A stretch of 64,000 nucleotides of DNA from Nematostella vectensis (GCF_932526225.1 NC_064045.1:4784498-4848497); one strand, 5' to 3'. Shown: positions 45,441 through 57,381, counted from the first letter of the stretch. Numbers and translations are program-made. The notes: a model not told the origin generated them from the letters alone.

Positions 45441-47100
45441 TTAAAATACCCGGTTGCTTTAGATCCGTGCGAAATGGTCAACCAGACTTGCTTGTTTGAA
45501 TGTGAAAATTGTTTGCACAATCTCTGCGCACCGCAAGAATGCTTGAATGTGTTTCTTGCGTATTGTTTTTTCAGCACTGCAATCACACAGACATCAAGGT
45601 TCAAAAGTCTTCTCAGCTTAGAAATTTTCCGAACACTTCCCCGCAACTCTGAAAGCAACAGGATCTACATCATGTTTTGTTGAGCAGATTAAACTGCACT
45701 TGCCGTAACTTGATGTTTCGAAAGTCTGTAAACTGAAACTTTTGCACACAGCAGGCGAGATTTAAGTGGATTTTTTCTAAGCTGCTCAAGGAATAATAGT
45801 CTTTTTCGGGAATTAGAATTCAATTCCCCAAACGGAAGCCGAAATGAACGAATCTGATAGGGACAGATGACAATCAAATGATGTCAGACAATGTTTGCAT
45901 CAACTTTCAACTTTCCATTAATAAAAAAACATTATTGCATTCCATTTTGAATTTTTGTAGTTGACAGTTTCAGGGACTGAATACAGTTGTGAAGAGCGAG
46001 ACATTTTTAGTAACAACAAGGCCCAACAATAATTTAGTTGGGAAAAGTTGTAGAACAAAAAGGCGACAATTGAATATGATAGCATCAACATCGGAAACAT
46101 TCGCGAACAGACAAAATACCACAACGGAGGCTTCCCTCAGTACAATAACTTGAGTTATCCAATATTAACTAAACATAATATAGGGTATATGATGTATGCA
46201 TCTTAAAAATATATTGCGAAAGATGGGATATTTCAGAATTTGAATTCCGTATTTCTGTTTCGTGTTATTTTCTAATGATATCCAAACATTTGCTGATTCA
46301 CAAATGAGCGAGGAAGGAATGTAAACAGAATTTCACACAAGGGAATTGTGTTAGTACGACCATCGGTAAATACTCGAATATAATCCTCATCTTGAAAGAA
46401 GAGATTAGTAAGGTGATAACTAGATTTATTAGGATTGATTTTTAGACCTGAAAACGATTTATCTTCCCTCAAACGATAATAGTTTTTTTAACAGTAAAGA
46501 CGATCAAATACTCCGGTCTCCAGTTTAAACTAGATACAGAAAACCACAGAGATTTATGACAATAAAACCACAGAGATTAATGACAACAATAAAACAGCAC
46601 CCGCTTGGGTAGACTTTCTCAAAGTCGTTAAAAAAATTCGAGGTTTAGGAGCCACGCTCGGTCGCTTCGCAACCTCATTTAATCTCGCTTCGCTCGCTGA
46701 TCTAATCTCTCTTCGCTCGATTACTGACTCCGAGATCGACATGGAGCAAGTCTTCCCCTTGGGCGCGAAAAAGGGGGGGTCATTTCTTATTGAAGGATCG
46801 TCGTCACTCCCCCACCCCACCCCCCACCCCTTCGCCGCCTAAAATGTCATTTCTATAATAAGAAGTCTTATAATAAAATTACCAAATTTAATCAGCGGTG
46901 GAAACGGATGCTTTCTCACACTAGGTATCACGCTAGGTTGTCAAAATGGCGTTTAACAGGCTCTTTAATGGAACTGCTTGCTAAAGTTTGCATGTTACAG
47001 AGCGGTAGAGACTTCAATTGCCAAGTAAAATAATTCAAACGCTCCGCAATTTGTTATTAAATGCGCTATATTCTGTTAGGAAAAAGTTAAGCAAATGCTT
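45441..47100. other. Spacer between F5 and ATPAF2
   Basis: No gene. A short direct repeat (ACCACAGAGATT) is at 46542-46592 and a CTTCGCTCG-rich stretch at 46670-46730. Confidence 0.4.
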
Positions 47101-47104
47101 ATTT

Positions 47105-47365
47105 CGACGTGTCCGGTAAAGACGGGATGAATAACGGTCTCTGGACTGTGATCTGTTTTCAGCTGTACACAGGCCATGTCCTGCACATTTGTAAGTGTCC
47201 GGTATAGACAGGTTAAATAGTGGTCTTTGTACCGTGATCTGTTAAGAGTTGCCCAGCTAGACAGGTCGTAAAACTGTGTAAGTGTCCGGTATAGGCAGGT
47301 TGAATGATGACCTTTTTATCGTGATCTGCTATGAGTTGCCCCGTATACAGAGGTGATAGAATAAC
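47105..47365. repeat. 86-87 bp tandem repeat, three units, overlapping the ATPAF2 stop
   Basis: GTCCGGTATAGACAGGTT-type starts occur at 47111, 47197 and 47284. The last unit includes the ATPAF2 stop codon: CAACTCATAGCAGATCACG at the gene end resembles CAACTCTTAACAGATCACG in the neighbouring unit. Confidence 0.75.
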
Positions 47366-50300
47366 GCCGCTGCAGCAAGACGACACCGCAGTTCCATGAG
47401 ATCGACATCGTGAGCCCACTCTACACTTCCCCAGCGGCCAATCTGAAAACACAACCACGTGATCAGTTATGACCATGAACTTGAGCCTGCAGTGCTTAGC
47501 AAGCAGCCTGTCACATCACATGATCACCAGGAATGTAACTGATTACATGGAGGTAGGGTCTTCTTAGGGGAAGACATAACCCGTTATCTCTCTTATTTTC
47601 CTGTGGTAAGTCTCAGTGACTAGCGTGGTTTTAGCAACGCAAAGTTAAGCAAAGCGACAACTACAAAGCGGAAAGCCAAAACGGAAAGACAACATGTCAA
47701 CTATCCGCCATCTTGTGTGTTATCGTTCGGTAGGTACTACCAAGCCCAACATTGTCCCCCATCCCCTAGTGCTCCTGTTTGGTTCACGACCACCCCCCCC
47801 CCCTGGTTGCTCACGACCCCGGGTTGGTGGGTGACCGTCCTCCATGTTAACAGGTCCTTAGTATTTGCTACTTGATAGACACAACGATAAAATATCACGT
47901 GGTCAAAGTAAGTTTACACATCGCAGGATTTTCATACCACGTGATCGATGCGTGGTAGTCATAGCATGTGATTAGTGCAAGATTTTCACATCACGTGACC
48001 AATGGAAGGTTTCCACATCACGTGACCTTCGCAAGGTTGCAATATAACGTTACCAGGGTAAGACTGTTACATCACGTGACAAGTACGAGGCCTTCACGAG
48101 GTCGTTATATCACGTGACCAGGGTAAGGCTGTTACATCACGTGACAAGTACGAGGTCGTTATATCACGTGACCAGGGTAAGGCTGTTACATCACGTGACA
48201 AGTACGAGGTCGCGACGTGTATTACGTACCTGGAATTCAAGCTCGAGTCTTGTGAGGTATGCGGCCTTCTCAACGGTTACGTGGTTGTCTAACAGGGCCA
48301 TACTCGTGATAAAAGACTTGGACGTGTCAACAGCGTACTCGAGACCTGTCGTCAGAGAACAACGCGACATGAGCGATATCAGGGTCCACATAGTTACAGG
48401 CAAAACGTGTATTGTTATCTTCACTTTATTTAATGCGCGACCTATTTGTACAAATATATTCACCGGCGTAGCCAGGATTTTCAACAGGAGGGGGCCCAAA
48501 ATACCCTCCCAATACATTTCTCCTAGATAATACTTATACCTTTACTATATTTTTGGCTGCTAGAAGGGGGTGCACGGCCCCCCTTGGCTACCCCCCTGGC
48601 TACCCCCCTGATATTAGTGCGCAGTGCATGTTGACATCTAAAGCACAGCGTGGAAGGCCTACGGGCGGCCTCTCGTGTCAATGACTGTGGAAGATGGTTC
48701 CACAGGAAGCTATATTTATGTGTCAGTTCTGGCGTGTGGGATGGCGTAGAACTCGGTGTTTTGTGTGCGGGCGCGAGATGGTTATAGGTTTGTTTAAGAG
48801 TCTTTTAAAAATCACTACGCCGGTTAGGTCAATTAGGGATTGTATTAGTTTAGCCGGAACTTTTAAATCAGGTTTTCACTGTGTCTTTTGTTCCATCAGC
48901 AGTTGTTATTCATATCACTATAGCTTAGTCCCCGGCGCTCTTTTTGGGATCCCTGTGGTAAGCCGTAAGTAGAAAGAAGCTGGAAAGATCCAACCACCAG
49001 GAGAGGAGATTGTCGGGATGGGGTTTCGAGTGACGTTACATCATCAACCACAGATAACCCGAGAAACCACAGGAAACCCATGAATAGGCTACATTCTATA
49101 CAGTCCTAGCACTGCGTACAGCTGCAACCATCGGATTTGGGTGACGTCACATCATCAACCACAGGTAACCCGAGAAACCACAGGAAACCCATGAATAGGC
49201 TACATTCTATACAGTCCAAGTACTGCGCACAGCTGCAACCATCGGATTTGGGTGACGTCACATCATCAACCACAGGTAACCCGAGAAACCACAGGAAACC
49301 CATGAATAGGCTACATTCTATACAGTCCAAGTACTGCGCACAGCTGCAACCATCGGATTTGGGTGACGTCACATCATCAACCACAGGTAACCCGAGAAAC
49401 CACAGGAAACCCATGAATAGGCTACATTCTAGCTGCAACCATCGGTTGTACATACGGCCTCCTGTACCTCTGACATCCACACACAACTCGCACCACGGCG
49501 AGACGATACTCGTTCACTCTAAACAAGTATATGACCGGGTCCAGTAACGGGCTCAACCCGAAAATCAGGTTGGCCAAAAAGTGCGCAACACCTTGAGGCG
49601 GCCCACTCGTCACGGCCTGGGCAGCAGTGGCCAAAAGTGGTAACCATGTCAACAATGACGTTATTGTTACCAATAGCAACGTCTTGGCAAGTCGGCGTTC
49701 TTTTTGGATAGCTGTGTCGGGACCGACATTTTGCTGTTGAGGTAGTGGTTGTTGTTGTCGCTGCTCTTGCGGAAGTGGTTGTTGTTGTCGTTGTCGTTGC
49801 TGTTGCTTTTGCGGTAGTGGTTGTTGTTGTCGTTGCTCTTGCGGAAGTGGTTGTTGTTGTCGTTGCTGTTGCTGTTGCGGTAGTAGTTGTTGTTGTCGTT
49901 GCTCTTGCGGAAGTGGTTGTTGTTGTCGTTGCTGTTGCGGTAGTGGTTGTTGTCGCTGCTGTTGTGGATGTGGTTGTTGTTGTCGTTGCTTCTGTTGCTG
50001 CTGCTGCTGATGTTGATGGTTGTTATTATTACGATACTGATTATGATGTATACAATGCTGTTTCTTCACTTTTAGGAATATGGTCGCGTAAGACACAGCC
50101 ATCACAGCAAGGCACATCAAGCCCCAACATGCGAACACGCTTTCTCCTAAAATTAGGTCCAAAAAAGCCAGACCAATCAGAACTCCACTCAGAAACCATG
50201 TGACCACACTGCTGATGTAATACATCCGGGGATGTATCTGTCGATGACGTAATGGCCAGACAGTGGCGAACATTCGATCAAGAGAAATGAGCATCAGGGT

Positions 50301-53300
50301 TGTCAAGTGGGCGGAGGTCAAAAACCCGATCATGACAACGATCTTCTCCGTTTGGTCTCCGAGGAGATAACTTCGTGGGACCTCGGGCGACGAGAGCGGT
50401 AGGATGACCTTCCTAAGATACTCGGCAAACATAGGCGCAAGGACAGAGCCGAAAAGGAAGTTCGATATAGCCAGGTTAAGGATGAAGTAAGTGTTTCGTT
50501 TGCGAAGATGCTCATTAATGATGAAGGCCAGAATAATAAGGGCATTTGTGGTGGCAGCGGCGATGCAGATGATGTAGGTTGCGGCGTACGTAAAGATTTG
50601 GAAGCTTTTAGGGGGCAGGTAGTAAACGTCAGTTTGGTTCATGGTGCGTCCGGTTTAACGAGGTATATAACAACGCTTTGTTTCACGCAAGGACTGTTTG
50701 GAATATCCAGGTTGCTATGAAGTTGGGCGAAACACTTGCTTGATTAAACAAGGTGGATTACGACAGTGACGAATGATTTTAGACAATAGTTGTCCAGGAT
50801 ATTCAGGTCCCTTGAAGGTAAATGTCGCCTGGTTAAGCGAGGTGGATAACGAAATAAATGTCTGCCTCGATTCACGTCGCTGGTGACCGACAGAAGCTCC
50901 TGATAATTTCTCTTGTAAAAATGTACTCAGTAAGAACCTAGAAAATTATTGGCAATGTTGATACTAAGTTGATACTGAAGACGATTAAGGTGCCTCTATG
51001 GCAACTCTATCTACAAAGAGACGGGGAATCTATGTTGCTTGCTATCCTAATGACCATATTAAAAACTGTTCTTTGTGGCAGTGTTGCTTGCGTCGACAGT
51101 TTTAAGGGCAAACTCTTATAAAAAATCAATATAGGCGCCTTCTTCGGATTAAAGTCCTCCTGGAGACGAATCCTAGATTCCTATAACTGATTCGGGTCCA
51201 TTTATGCTGTTCCCATTTAACTGGTGCTCAAGACTGTAGGCGTTTCCCTTGGTTAAGCCAACAAGGACTTTGCACGAAAAACGCAAGTGTTTCAATGTTA
51301 ATCTTTGGTCTGCCAATCAATTTTCAGGTGGTCAATTAATTGCTACCAACTTTCCGGTATTAAGAGATTAACTTTCAACTTTCTGCTGTTGAGATATCAG
51401 TAAAACAGAGTTTGTCGCTCGACAAAGGTGAAAACCAAGTTATGGCGATTTTTTGGTCTATCATTCAGCCTCTGAAGTAGTCAGATTCTTCCAGCAATTC
51501 GGTGTTTAGCATTAACAGGTGAGGGCTCGATCAAGGCAAAGAACAAATTAGGTCGATCTGATGTCTAACATTCAATTCTTGAACAGGCCATGTAACTTCT
51601 ATCTCGTTCAGTAAGTCCCTGAACAGGCCTTGTAGCTTCTATCGTACTCAGTAAGTCCTTGAACAGGCCTTGTAGCTTTTATCGTGCTCAGCAAGTCCCT
51701 GAACAGGCCTTGTAGCTCCTATCGTACTCAGTAAGTCCTTGAACGTGCCTTGTAGCTTCTATCGTGTTCAGCAACACGACAGGTGTGTCGCTTGAAAGGC
51801 AACAAACAAGTTATATCAATTGGTGATCCTCAATTTGTTAGCTAACCCTGTCTGCAATGACGCTATTATGGGCGACATTAAATTGGAGACTGTATTGTTT
51901 GAGAATTGCATATTAACGAGGACGATACATGGAGATTCCCAATTTAGAATTTCTATATAAATTGAATCTGGCAGCGGAACAAACTTTTCAGCTGGTTGCC
52001 CCAAATCAGTATCGCTGTTATTTTGATTTTGATTAAAATTGGTGGAACAAATCTTGTTTTGAATTTATTATGGTTTCCAGCGTGGAATCAGGTAATATTT
52101 TTTTAATGTCGAGAGAACATCTCACAGACAACTGATTTCGCAGCTGGATGGCAAAAATACATACAAAAATTGAAAAAGCTTCGTATTGACATTCATGAAT
52201 AATCACTTTATCCAATGATCATCAAAGTAAAATCCGTCCCACTCTAAGTATTATTTCATATATAAAAAAAAAAAAAAAAAAATAAAAGAAGGCAACTTCT
52301 TTTAATGTAAGAAAAAAAATTAAAGTAATACATTTTCCCATTCTCAGATAAAATCGCGCACCAATGTAACATCTCCTGAGTAACAAAAAGCCGGAACCAG
52401 GCACAAATAACTGCAAAGACCTTATTTGCCTAACGGTAGAATTACCCACTCGCTGTTGACAAACGCAAATAACTTGAAGGGGTTATGATATGAAGGCGTT
52501 ATGAAATAGTGATCGAAGCCTGTACAAGCCTGAAACTATAGTATTCTTTTTCTATGCCATCCTAGTCTGGGGTATAGGGGGATAATTTTTCGGAGCATAA
52601 TAAAAAGTCATATAGATAGACAATGGCATATCGATGTTGACAAAAAATTACTGATATTTTTTATCCTTCCCTTATTTTTGCTGAGACATAACTGATAGCA
52701 ATTCCATGTTTTTGTATGCGAGAGACCAGGTTATTCGTAGGTCAAAACAACCTTTCCTGATTTAAACTGAAAAAAGATGACATCTGCACACGAAAATGAG
52801 TCAATCCACTATCAACGATCCAAAAATAGCTTTAGCAAACAGAGGCCGCTCTGTTCACGTACTGTGATCTAGCGCAAATGACAACTCGTACCTGCTATAC
52901 TGTATCTATCTCAGTCGCTATATCTATCTCATTTGCTATCCATCTCAGTCGCTGTATCCATCTCATTTGCTATCTATCTCAGTCGCTGTATCCATCTCAT
53001 TTGCTATCTATCCCAGTCGCTATATCTATCTAAGTTGTTATATCCATCCCAGTCACTAAACACATTGGTTGCTATCCATTGCTATTTACCTCTATTGTTT
53101 TCCATCTATGTTACTATCTATTTCTGTTGTTTTCCATCTAAGTTGTGATCTATCTCTGTTGTTTTCCATCTAAGTTGCTATCCATCTTTGTTGTTCTCCA
53201 TATAAATTGCTATCTATCTTTGTTGTTTTCCATCTAAGTTGCTATCTATCTCTGTTGTTTTCCATATAAGTTGCTATCTATCTTTGTTGTTTTCCATCTA

Positions 53301-56300
53301 AGTTGCTATCCATCTTTGTTGTTCTCCATATAAGTTGCTATCTGTCTTTGTTGTTTTCCATCTAAGTTGCTATCTACCTCTATTGTTTTCCATCTATGTT
53401 ACTATCTATTTCTGTTGTTTTCCATCTAAGTTGTGATCTATCTCTGTTGTTTTCCATCTAAGTTGCTATCTATCTTTGTTGTTTTCCATCTAAGTTGCTA
53501 TCTACCTCTATTGTTTTCCATCTATGTTACTATCTATTTCTGTTGTTTTCCATCTAAGTTGTGATCTATCTCTGTTGTTTTCCATCTAAGTTGCTATCTA
53601 TCTTTGTTGTTTTCCATCTAAGTTGCTATCTACCTCTATTGTTTTCCATCTATGTTACTATCTATCTCTGTTGTTTTCCATCTAAGTTGTGATCTATCTC
53701 TGTTGTTTTCCATCTAAGTTGCTATCTATCTTTGTTGTTTTCCATCTAAGTTGCTATCTACCTCTATTGTTTTCCATCTATGTTACTATCTATCTCTGTT
53801 GTTTTCCATCTAAGTAGCGATCTATATTTGTTGTTCTATATCTAAGTTACTATCTATCTTTGTTGTTTTCCATCTAAGTTACTATCTATCTCTGTTGTTC
53901 TCCATCAAAGTTGCTATCTATCTCTGTTATTCTCCATCAAAGTTGCTATCTTTCTCTCTGTTGTTCTCCATCTATGTTGCTATCTCTCTCTGTTGTTTTC
54001 CATCTAAGTTGCTATCTATGTTGTTATCCTATTACGTTGCCATCTATCTCTGTTGTTCTCCATCTAACAGTGTTTTTTTTTCTGGTAAGGGTTAAAACCT
54101 TCTTGTCATCAACAACATTAACCCTATCAATTTTACAACAAATAAATGTTTTTTTTCTGGCTATTTACCACTCTCTCACCTGTCATAGCCCAGTGATTGA
54201 CAGATGTCAACTCATACTTGAGCTTGTTGACATCTCCTGGTTCTAGAGGTGTGGCTAGTAGACCCTCACAACTCGGGACAGACACTCCAAACCTGCAATA
54301 AACCAGAGGGTAGGGGGTAGGGAACGCTTAGCAACTGTAACAAGAACAAAGATAACCCAGTCAAAAGTTTTGGTTCAGTTTTCTTTAGAATTGTAAAGTC
54401 AACTTGTAATTTCGGCACTGTGAGTTTCAAGTTATGATAGATAAAATTGATGGGGTCTGATCATGCTTAACTGTATATATTGGGGGGGGGGGGGGGTAAA
54501 AACTGTTGGGAATGAATCTTTAGTGGCAGTCCTCACACCCCAGAGGCGTAGCCAGGATTGTAAACAGGAGGGGGCCCTAAAAGGCGCTTTCAAGGCATTT
54601 TCTCCTGTATTTTAGATAATGTCTGATACATTTACTGTATTTTTTGGCTGCTAGAAGGTGGGGCCCTGGCCCCTGGGCCACCCCCCCTGGCTACGCCCCT
54701 GCACCCCAACTCACACTCCTATTTACACTGAGATAACCAACAGTTCCGGGGGGGGGGGGACTCTGATAAAAAACAGACGGGGGTGATCATCTGCAAAATC
54801 GATTTTTTACCCTAAGGGATGGCACTTTGGGCGTAGTCAACAGAAATTCTTACCCCTAAGAGATAGTAAATTGGGTGTGGTTGAAGGAATTTTTACCCTA
54901 AGAGATAGCAGAATTGGAGAAAAACGTACCTTGAAGAGAACCAGGATATGAGAGGTCCCCACTCGGTCTTTTGTAATTCCACTAAGTTGTCTGGGTCAGA
55001 GGCAGGGAAACTAGAGAGAAAAAATGCAACATTTATAAATTTCTTGAACAGTGGTATCTCTACACTGCCATTTTTCAATTATCACTCTTAGAAATGCACT
55101 TGTATGCTTTGTCCTGCGTTTAATAGATACTGGTGCAACTATCCGACCAACAACTACTATATATAGTTAATATTCCAGTCACCCCGTCAGACAGCATAGA
55201 CTGCGCTTTGCTGGTCATTGCTGGAAAAGCCAAGCTAGCTCAAAAGAGTAAGCAAGTAGTTACTCTAAGAAGTACATATACCGAACTGTGTCAGAGTAAA
55301 GGTATTCTAAAATATCTTCAATTCTTTGATCCTTAGAGCATTCCGATGGCTTGTCAATCACGGTGTTGGCAAGGCTTGTCTGGAAGAGAAAATAAATCTG
55401 TTAGTAAAATAAATATATAGATTTAAGCGTTGCCTAAAGGTGGAGCCAGCACATGGCTTTTAAAATAATAATAATATAATGTATAGCCTTCACACAATAG
55501 TGTCAGGACTAATCTGATTCAATGGCGAGGAACAATAACAGGGATAATACAGTTCAATACAAGGGAAGTATAGTGAATCACCTCTGGGACTGTGCCGAGT
55601 AGCTTTTTGATAGGGGTTGGCCACAATTTTTTTTTCTATTAAAAAATTTTTAAATTTAGTTCCTGAAGGTGGCATAAACCCTCTATCATCAGTGTCCTTT
55701 TCAAGTGGCTTGTCTTGTACACAAACACTGTAAATATATCACATGTCTGTCTGCCCGCCTGTCCATCTGTCTGTCTGTCCGTCTGTCTGTCTGTCCGTCT
55801 GTCTGTTCATCCCTGCCTGCTTACTATACTTACCAAATGCATACTTGCTGGCTTTATACTGCCTGCCTGCATGTTCCACTCAGACGCCATGGCAACAGCT
55901 AATTTTTGGTTTGGTACTACCAACAAATTCCTGGCCGGAGTTTTTACTTTTCGGTTATCAACTGTGATCTGGAATCCACCTACACACAATATATAAGATA
56001 TAAAAAGTGAAATCAATCTTTGACAAAAAAAGTATTAACATCTTTCATCCCATTCAGGATGAGCACACTAGAAAATTAACTTATTATTCAACATTGATTT
56101 TTAATTTCTGACATGACCAAACACATTTCCTCTGAGTCTGCATCAATGTACCAATTAACAGCAATACTAGAAACAGCAAAATATATATTGGTGGAGGTTA
56201 AAAGAATTTACAGTAGTTCATGATATTTTAGTTATTACCTTCAGTCTCCTCAACCCCTGCAGACTTGTAGAACCTTTTCCTTTCTTAAGAAATAATAATA

Positions 56301-57381
56301 AGTTAGTGCTTCACATTATTACTTTGGGTTCTACTGTTTGCTTCATGGTCCTTACCGCGAACTGATCATCGAGGGTGGTTGTTAGAACAAATATTCATAT
56401 TAAAGTACTTGTAGCTTCAAACTCTTAATTTCTGGGTTTATACCAATATATCAGTAGTTAGGACTTGAAAACAAACCATACCAAGTTTTATTGCCATAGG
56501 ACGGGTTTTTGTGGGGTTTTGGCGGCATTTAAATGTAAATAATATCGCACTCTTGAGCGAAAAGTGACCCCAACTTTTGAAAGCGCCAGGCGTTCCCTGT
56601 TGATTCAGGAATCCTTGACCTTGTTTTATCCGTTACCAGAGCAATATCATTATTTTTTCTTATTCGATATGATCATCTGTATAATTAAAAATAAATGATT
56701 GACGTCCACGAACTGACCAAAACCACTGTTAGAATGTCAAGGCGAAGGGTCGCGATGTTGAGAATCACTATAACATCACAGACGTCTTTAAAGTGAAATT
56801 AGTCATTTATTAGCTACTCGATTAGAAAATTTCGTGCACATTTTAGCTAGATGCACAACCACTGTTTTCACTGTGCGCGGGATTGTTTTATGGGGTCAAC
56901 TTGTGAAAAGGGAAAGCTGTTTTTAAATGCTTGTATCTTTGCCCGTGGTAAAAAAAAATATTTTTTCTTATATCATATGAAAACTCTTTACCTAGTTTTC
57001 ATCCCAGGATAAGTATAAATATAAAAATTAAAAGATACTGGAGTTTGATGCTAGGGGTACTTTAAGAAGATCAGGTTAACCAATACAAACTCTGTAAAAT
57101 AGACCTTAAAATAAAATAGGCCTGGGCTACCCATGTAGGAACCCGTCAATATCGAACCAACGTATTGATGTCCACAAAAATAGAAGATTAGATTCGGCAC
57201 GACATAAGCGCGACGGATAGTTGCTAACACGAGCATTTACTGTACGGCACTCACCCCGAAACGAAGCCATTTGGCGTGAGCACAACACTCGTCTCCAACT
57301 AGTCCGTGAGAAAACAATCATGTCCGGGACTCCTCCATCAAACCCGATAACCATTGTTTTCATGCATCTTCTTGTAAACAT
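47329..57381 (-). CDS. ATPAF2: ATP synthase F1 assembly factor 2 (ATP12), eight exons, 279 aa
   Basis: Mitochondrial chaperone that binds the F1 alpha subunit during ATP synthase assembly (known for the family). Exons on the minus strand: 57381-57255, 56283-56239, 55979-55834, 55379-55282, 55010-54930, 54292-54180, 48345-48230, 47442-47329. All have GT-AG borders and phases that join into 280 codons; the human protein has about 289 residues. Family landmarks: ERKRFYKSAG, GGFQITVDNRKVKTPARN, VAMASEWNMQ, ASMHLTSLANT, NLVELQKTEW, NHWAMTGLEYAVDTSKS, VTVEKAAYLTRLE, GSVEWAHDVDLMELRCRLAA and a final FYHLC. Exon 1 encodes a basic, Arg-rich start suited to mitochondrial import. Intron 6 (5.8 kb) holds a nested GPCR gene and two repeat arrays; intron 7 holds an E-box repeat. 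Confidence 0.95.
47896..48200. repeat. 27-bp repeat with a CACGTG E-box in most units
   Basis: CACGTG occurs at 47896, 47938, 47992, 48019, 48073, 48111, 48138, 48165 and 48192. Decayed versions at 47965 (CATGTG) and 48046 (AACGTT) keep the 27-base step. Most read TCACGTGAC. The array lies in ATPAF2 intron 7, next to exon 7. Confidence 0.85.
48465..48610. repeat. Dispersed GGCGTAGCCAGG repeat, copy 1
   Basis: Begins GGCGTAGCCAGGATTTTCAA and contains TTTTTGGCTGCTAGAAGG; ends in CCCCTGGCTAC-type sequence, an inverted match to the start. Copy 2 is at 54545-54700. Confidence 0.6.
49019..49440. repeat. 111-bp tandem repeat with TGACGTCA in three units, abutting the GPCR stop
   Basis: Units start near 49019, 49130, 49241 and 49352, each 111 bases. 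Three contain the full CRE palindrome TGACGTCA (49142, 49253, 49364); the first has TGACGTTA. The period is divisible by three, so an open frame of 37-residue repeats runs through it on the minus strand; it is probably not a gene. The right border shares AGCTGCAACCATCGG with the last GPCR codons. Confidence 0.9.
49422..50642 (-). CDS. Single-exon rhodopsin-class GPCR with Gln-rich third loop, 406 aa
   Basis: Seven-helix receptor of the plasma membrane; ligand unknown. Motifs: TTNALI in helix 1, NLAISN in helix 2 (Asn for the usual Asp), DRM at 122-124 in place of DRY, Trp-149 in helix 4, TWLP at 332-335 (C-W-x-P type) and LDPVIY at 367-372 (NPxxY type, Asp variant). An NxT glycosylation site is at residue 2. 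Third intracellular loop residues about 201-305 are low-complexity Gln/Pro/Arg repeats (QQQPLPQEQR). The short tail ends with the stop inside the 111-bp repeat border. The gene lies whole in ATPAF2 intron 6, same strand. The true ATG start and single exon fit many cnidarian amine- or peptide-type receptors. Confidence 0.88.
   Translation of the reverse strand: MNQTDVYYLPPKSFQIFTYAATYIICIAAATTNALIILAFIINEHLRKRNTYFILNLAISNFLFGSVLAPMFAEYLRKVILPLSSPEVPRSYLLGDQTEKIVVMIGFLTSAHLTTLMLISLDRMFATVWPLRHRQIHPRMYYISSVVTWFLSGVLIGLAFLDLILGESVFACWGLMCLAVMAVSYATIFLKVKKQHCIHHNQYRNNNNHQHQQQQQQKQRQQQPHPQQQRQQPLPQQQRQQQPLPQEQRQQQLLPQQQQQRQQQPLPQEQRQQQPLPQKQQQRQRQQQPLPQEQRQQQPLPQQQNVGPDTAIQKERRLAKTLLLVTITSLLTWLPLLATAAQAVTSGPPQGVAHFLANLIFGLSPLLDPVIYLFRVNEYRLAVVRVVCGCQRYRRPYVQPMVAARM
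49735..50020. repeat. Coding minisatellite of the GPCR third loop
   Basis: On the plus strand GGTTGTTGTTGTCGTTGCTC and variants recur at about 36-39 base steps, encoding the Gln/Pro/Arg repeats on the minus strand. Unit number is likely to vary between individuals. Confidence 0.85.
50720..51580. other. Spacer in ATPAF2 intron 6 upstream of the GPCR
   Basis: No gene; presumed to contain the GPCR promoter. A CAAGGTGGATTACGA / CGAGGTGGATAACGA pair near 50750 and 50839 is a weak direct repeat. Confidence 0.35.
51581..51775. repeat. 40-bp tandem repeat, five copies
   Basis: GAACAGGCCTTGTAGCTTCT, then ATCGTACTCAGTAAGTCCTT, repeats at 51581, 51621, 51661, 51701 and 51741. Confidence 0.92.
51776..52905. 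other. Spacer in ATPAF2 intron 6
   Basis: AT-rich, with an A-run near 52265; no gene or repeat of note seen. Confidence 0.4.
52906..54066. repeat. 32-bp pyrimidine-rich minisatellite with 128-bp higher-order unit
   Basis: The unit reads GTTGTTTTCCATCTAAGTTG with CTATCTATCTCT. From 53371 a four-unit block recurs exactly every 128 bases (TATCTACC at 53371, 53499, 53627, 53755). It ends about 110 bases from exon 6 of ATPAF2. Confidence 0.93.
54545..54700. repeat. Dispersed GGCGTAGCCAGG repeat, copy 2
   Basis: Starts GGCGTAGCCAGGATTGTAAA and ends CCTGGCTACGCCCC, an inverted pair. It shares TTTTTTGGCTGCTAGAAGG with copy 1. Confidence 0.65.
54745..54910. repeat. Dispersed repeat shared with 16668-16835
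   Basis: G-run, GGACTCTGATAAAAAACAGA, CGGGGGTGATC, then repeated ACCCTAAG(A/G)GATAG words. Confidence 0.45.
55743..55812. repeat. CTGT-type microsatellite
   Basis: Imperfect (TCTG)n with CCG interruptions, just 3' (on the gene strand) of ATPAF2 exon 3. Confidence 0.85.

Noticed and set aside
47213-47476. Minus-strand 87-codon frame as a gene
   Set aside because: It is an alternative frame of ATPAF2 exon 8 and the adjoining repeat.
49106-49486. Minus-strand frame of three 37-residue repeats as a repeat-protein gene
   Set aside because: The frame is open because the 111-bp unit is divisible by three; it follows the array exactly and has no start or promoter of its own.
49745-50203. Plus-strand Val/Ala-rich 152-codon frame
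   Set aside because: It is the complement of the GPCR glutamine-repeat loop.
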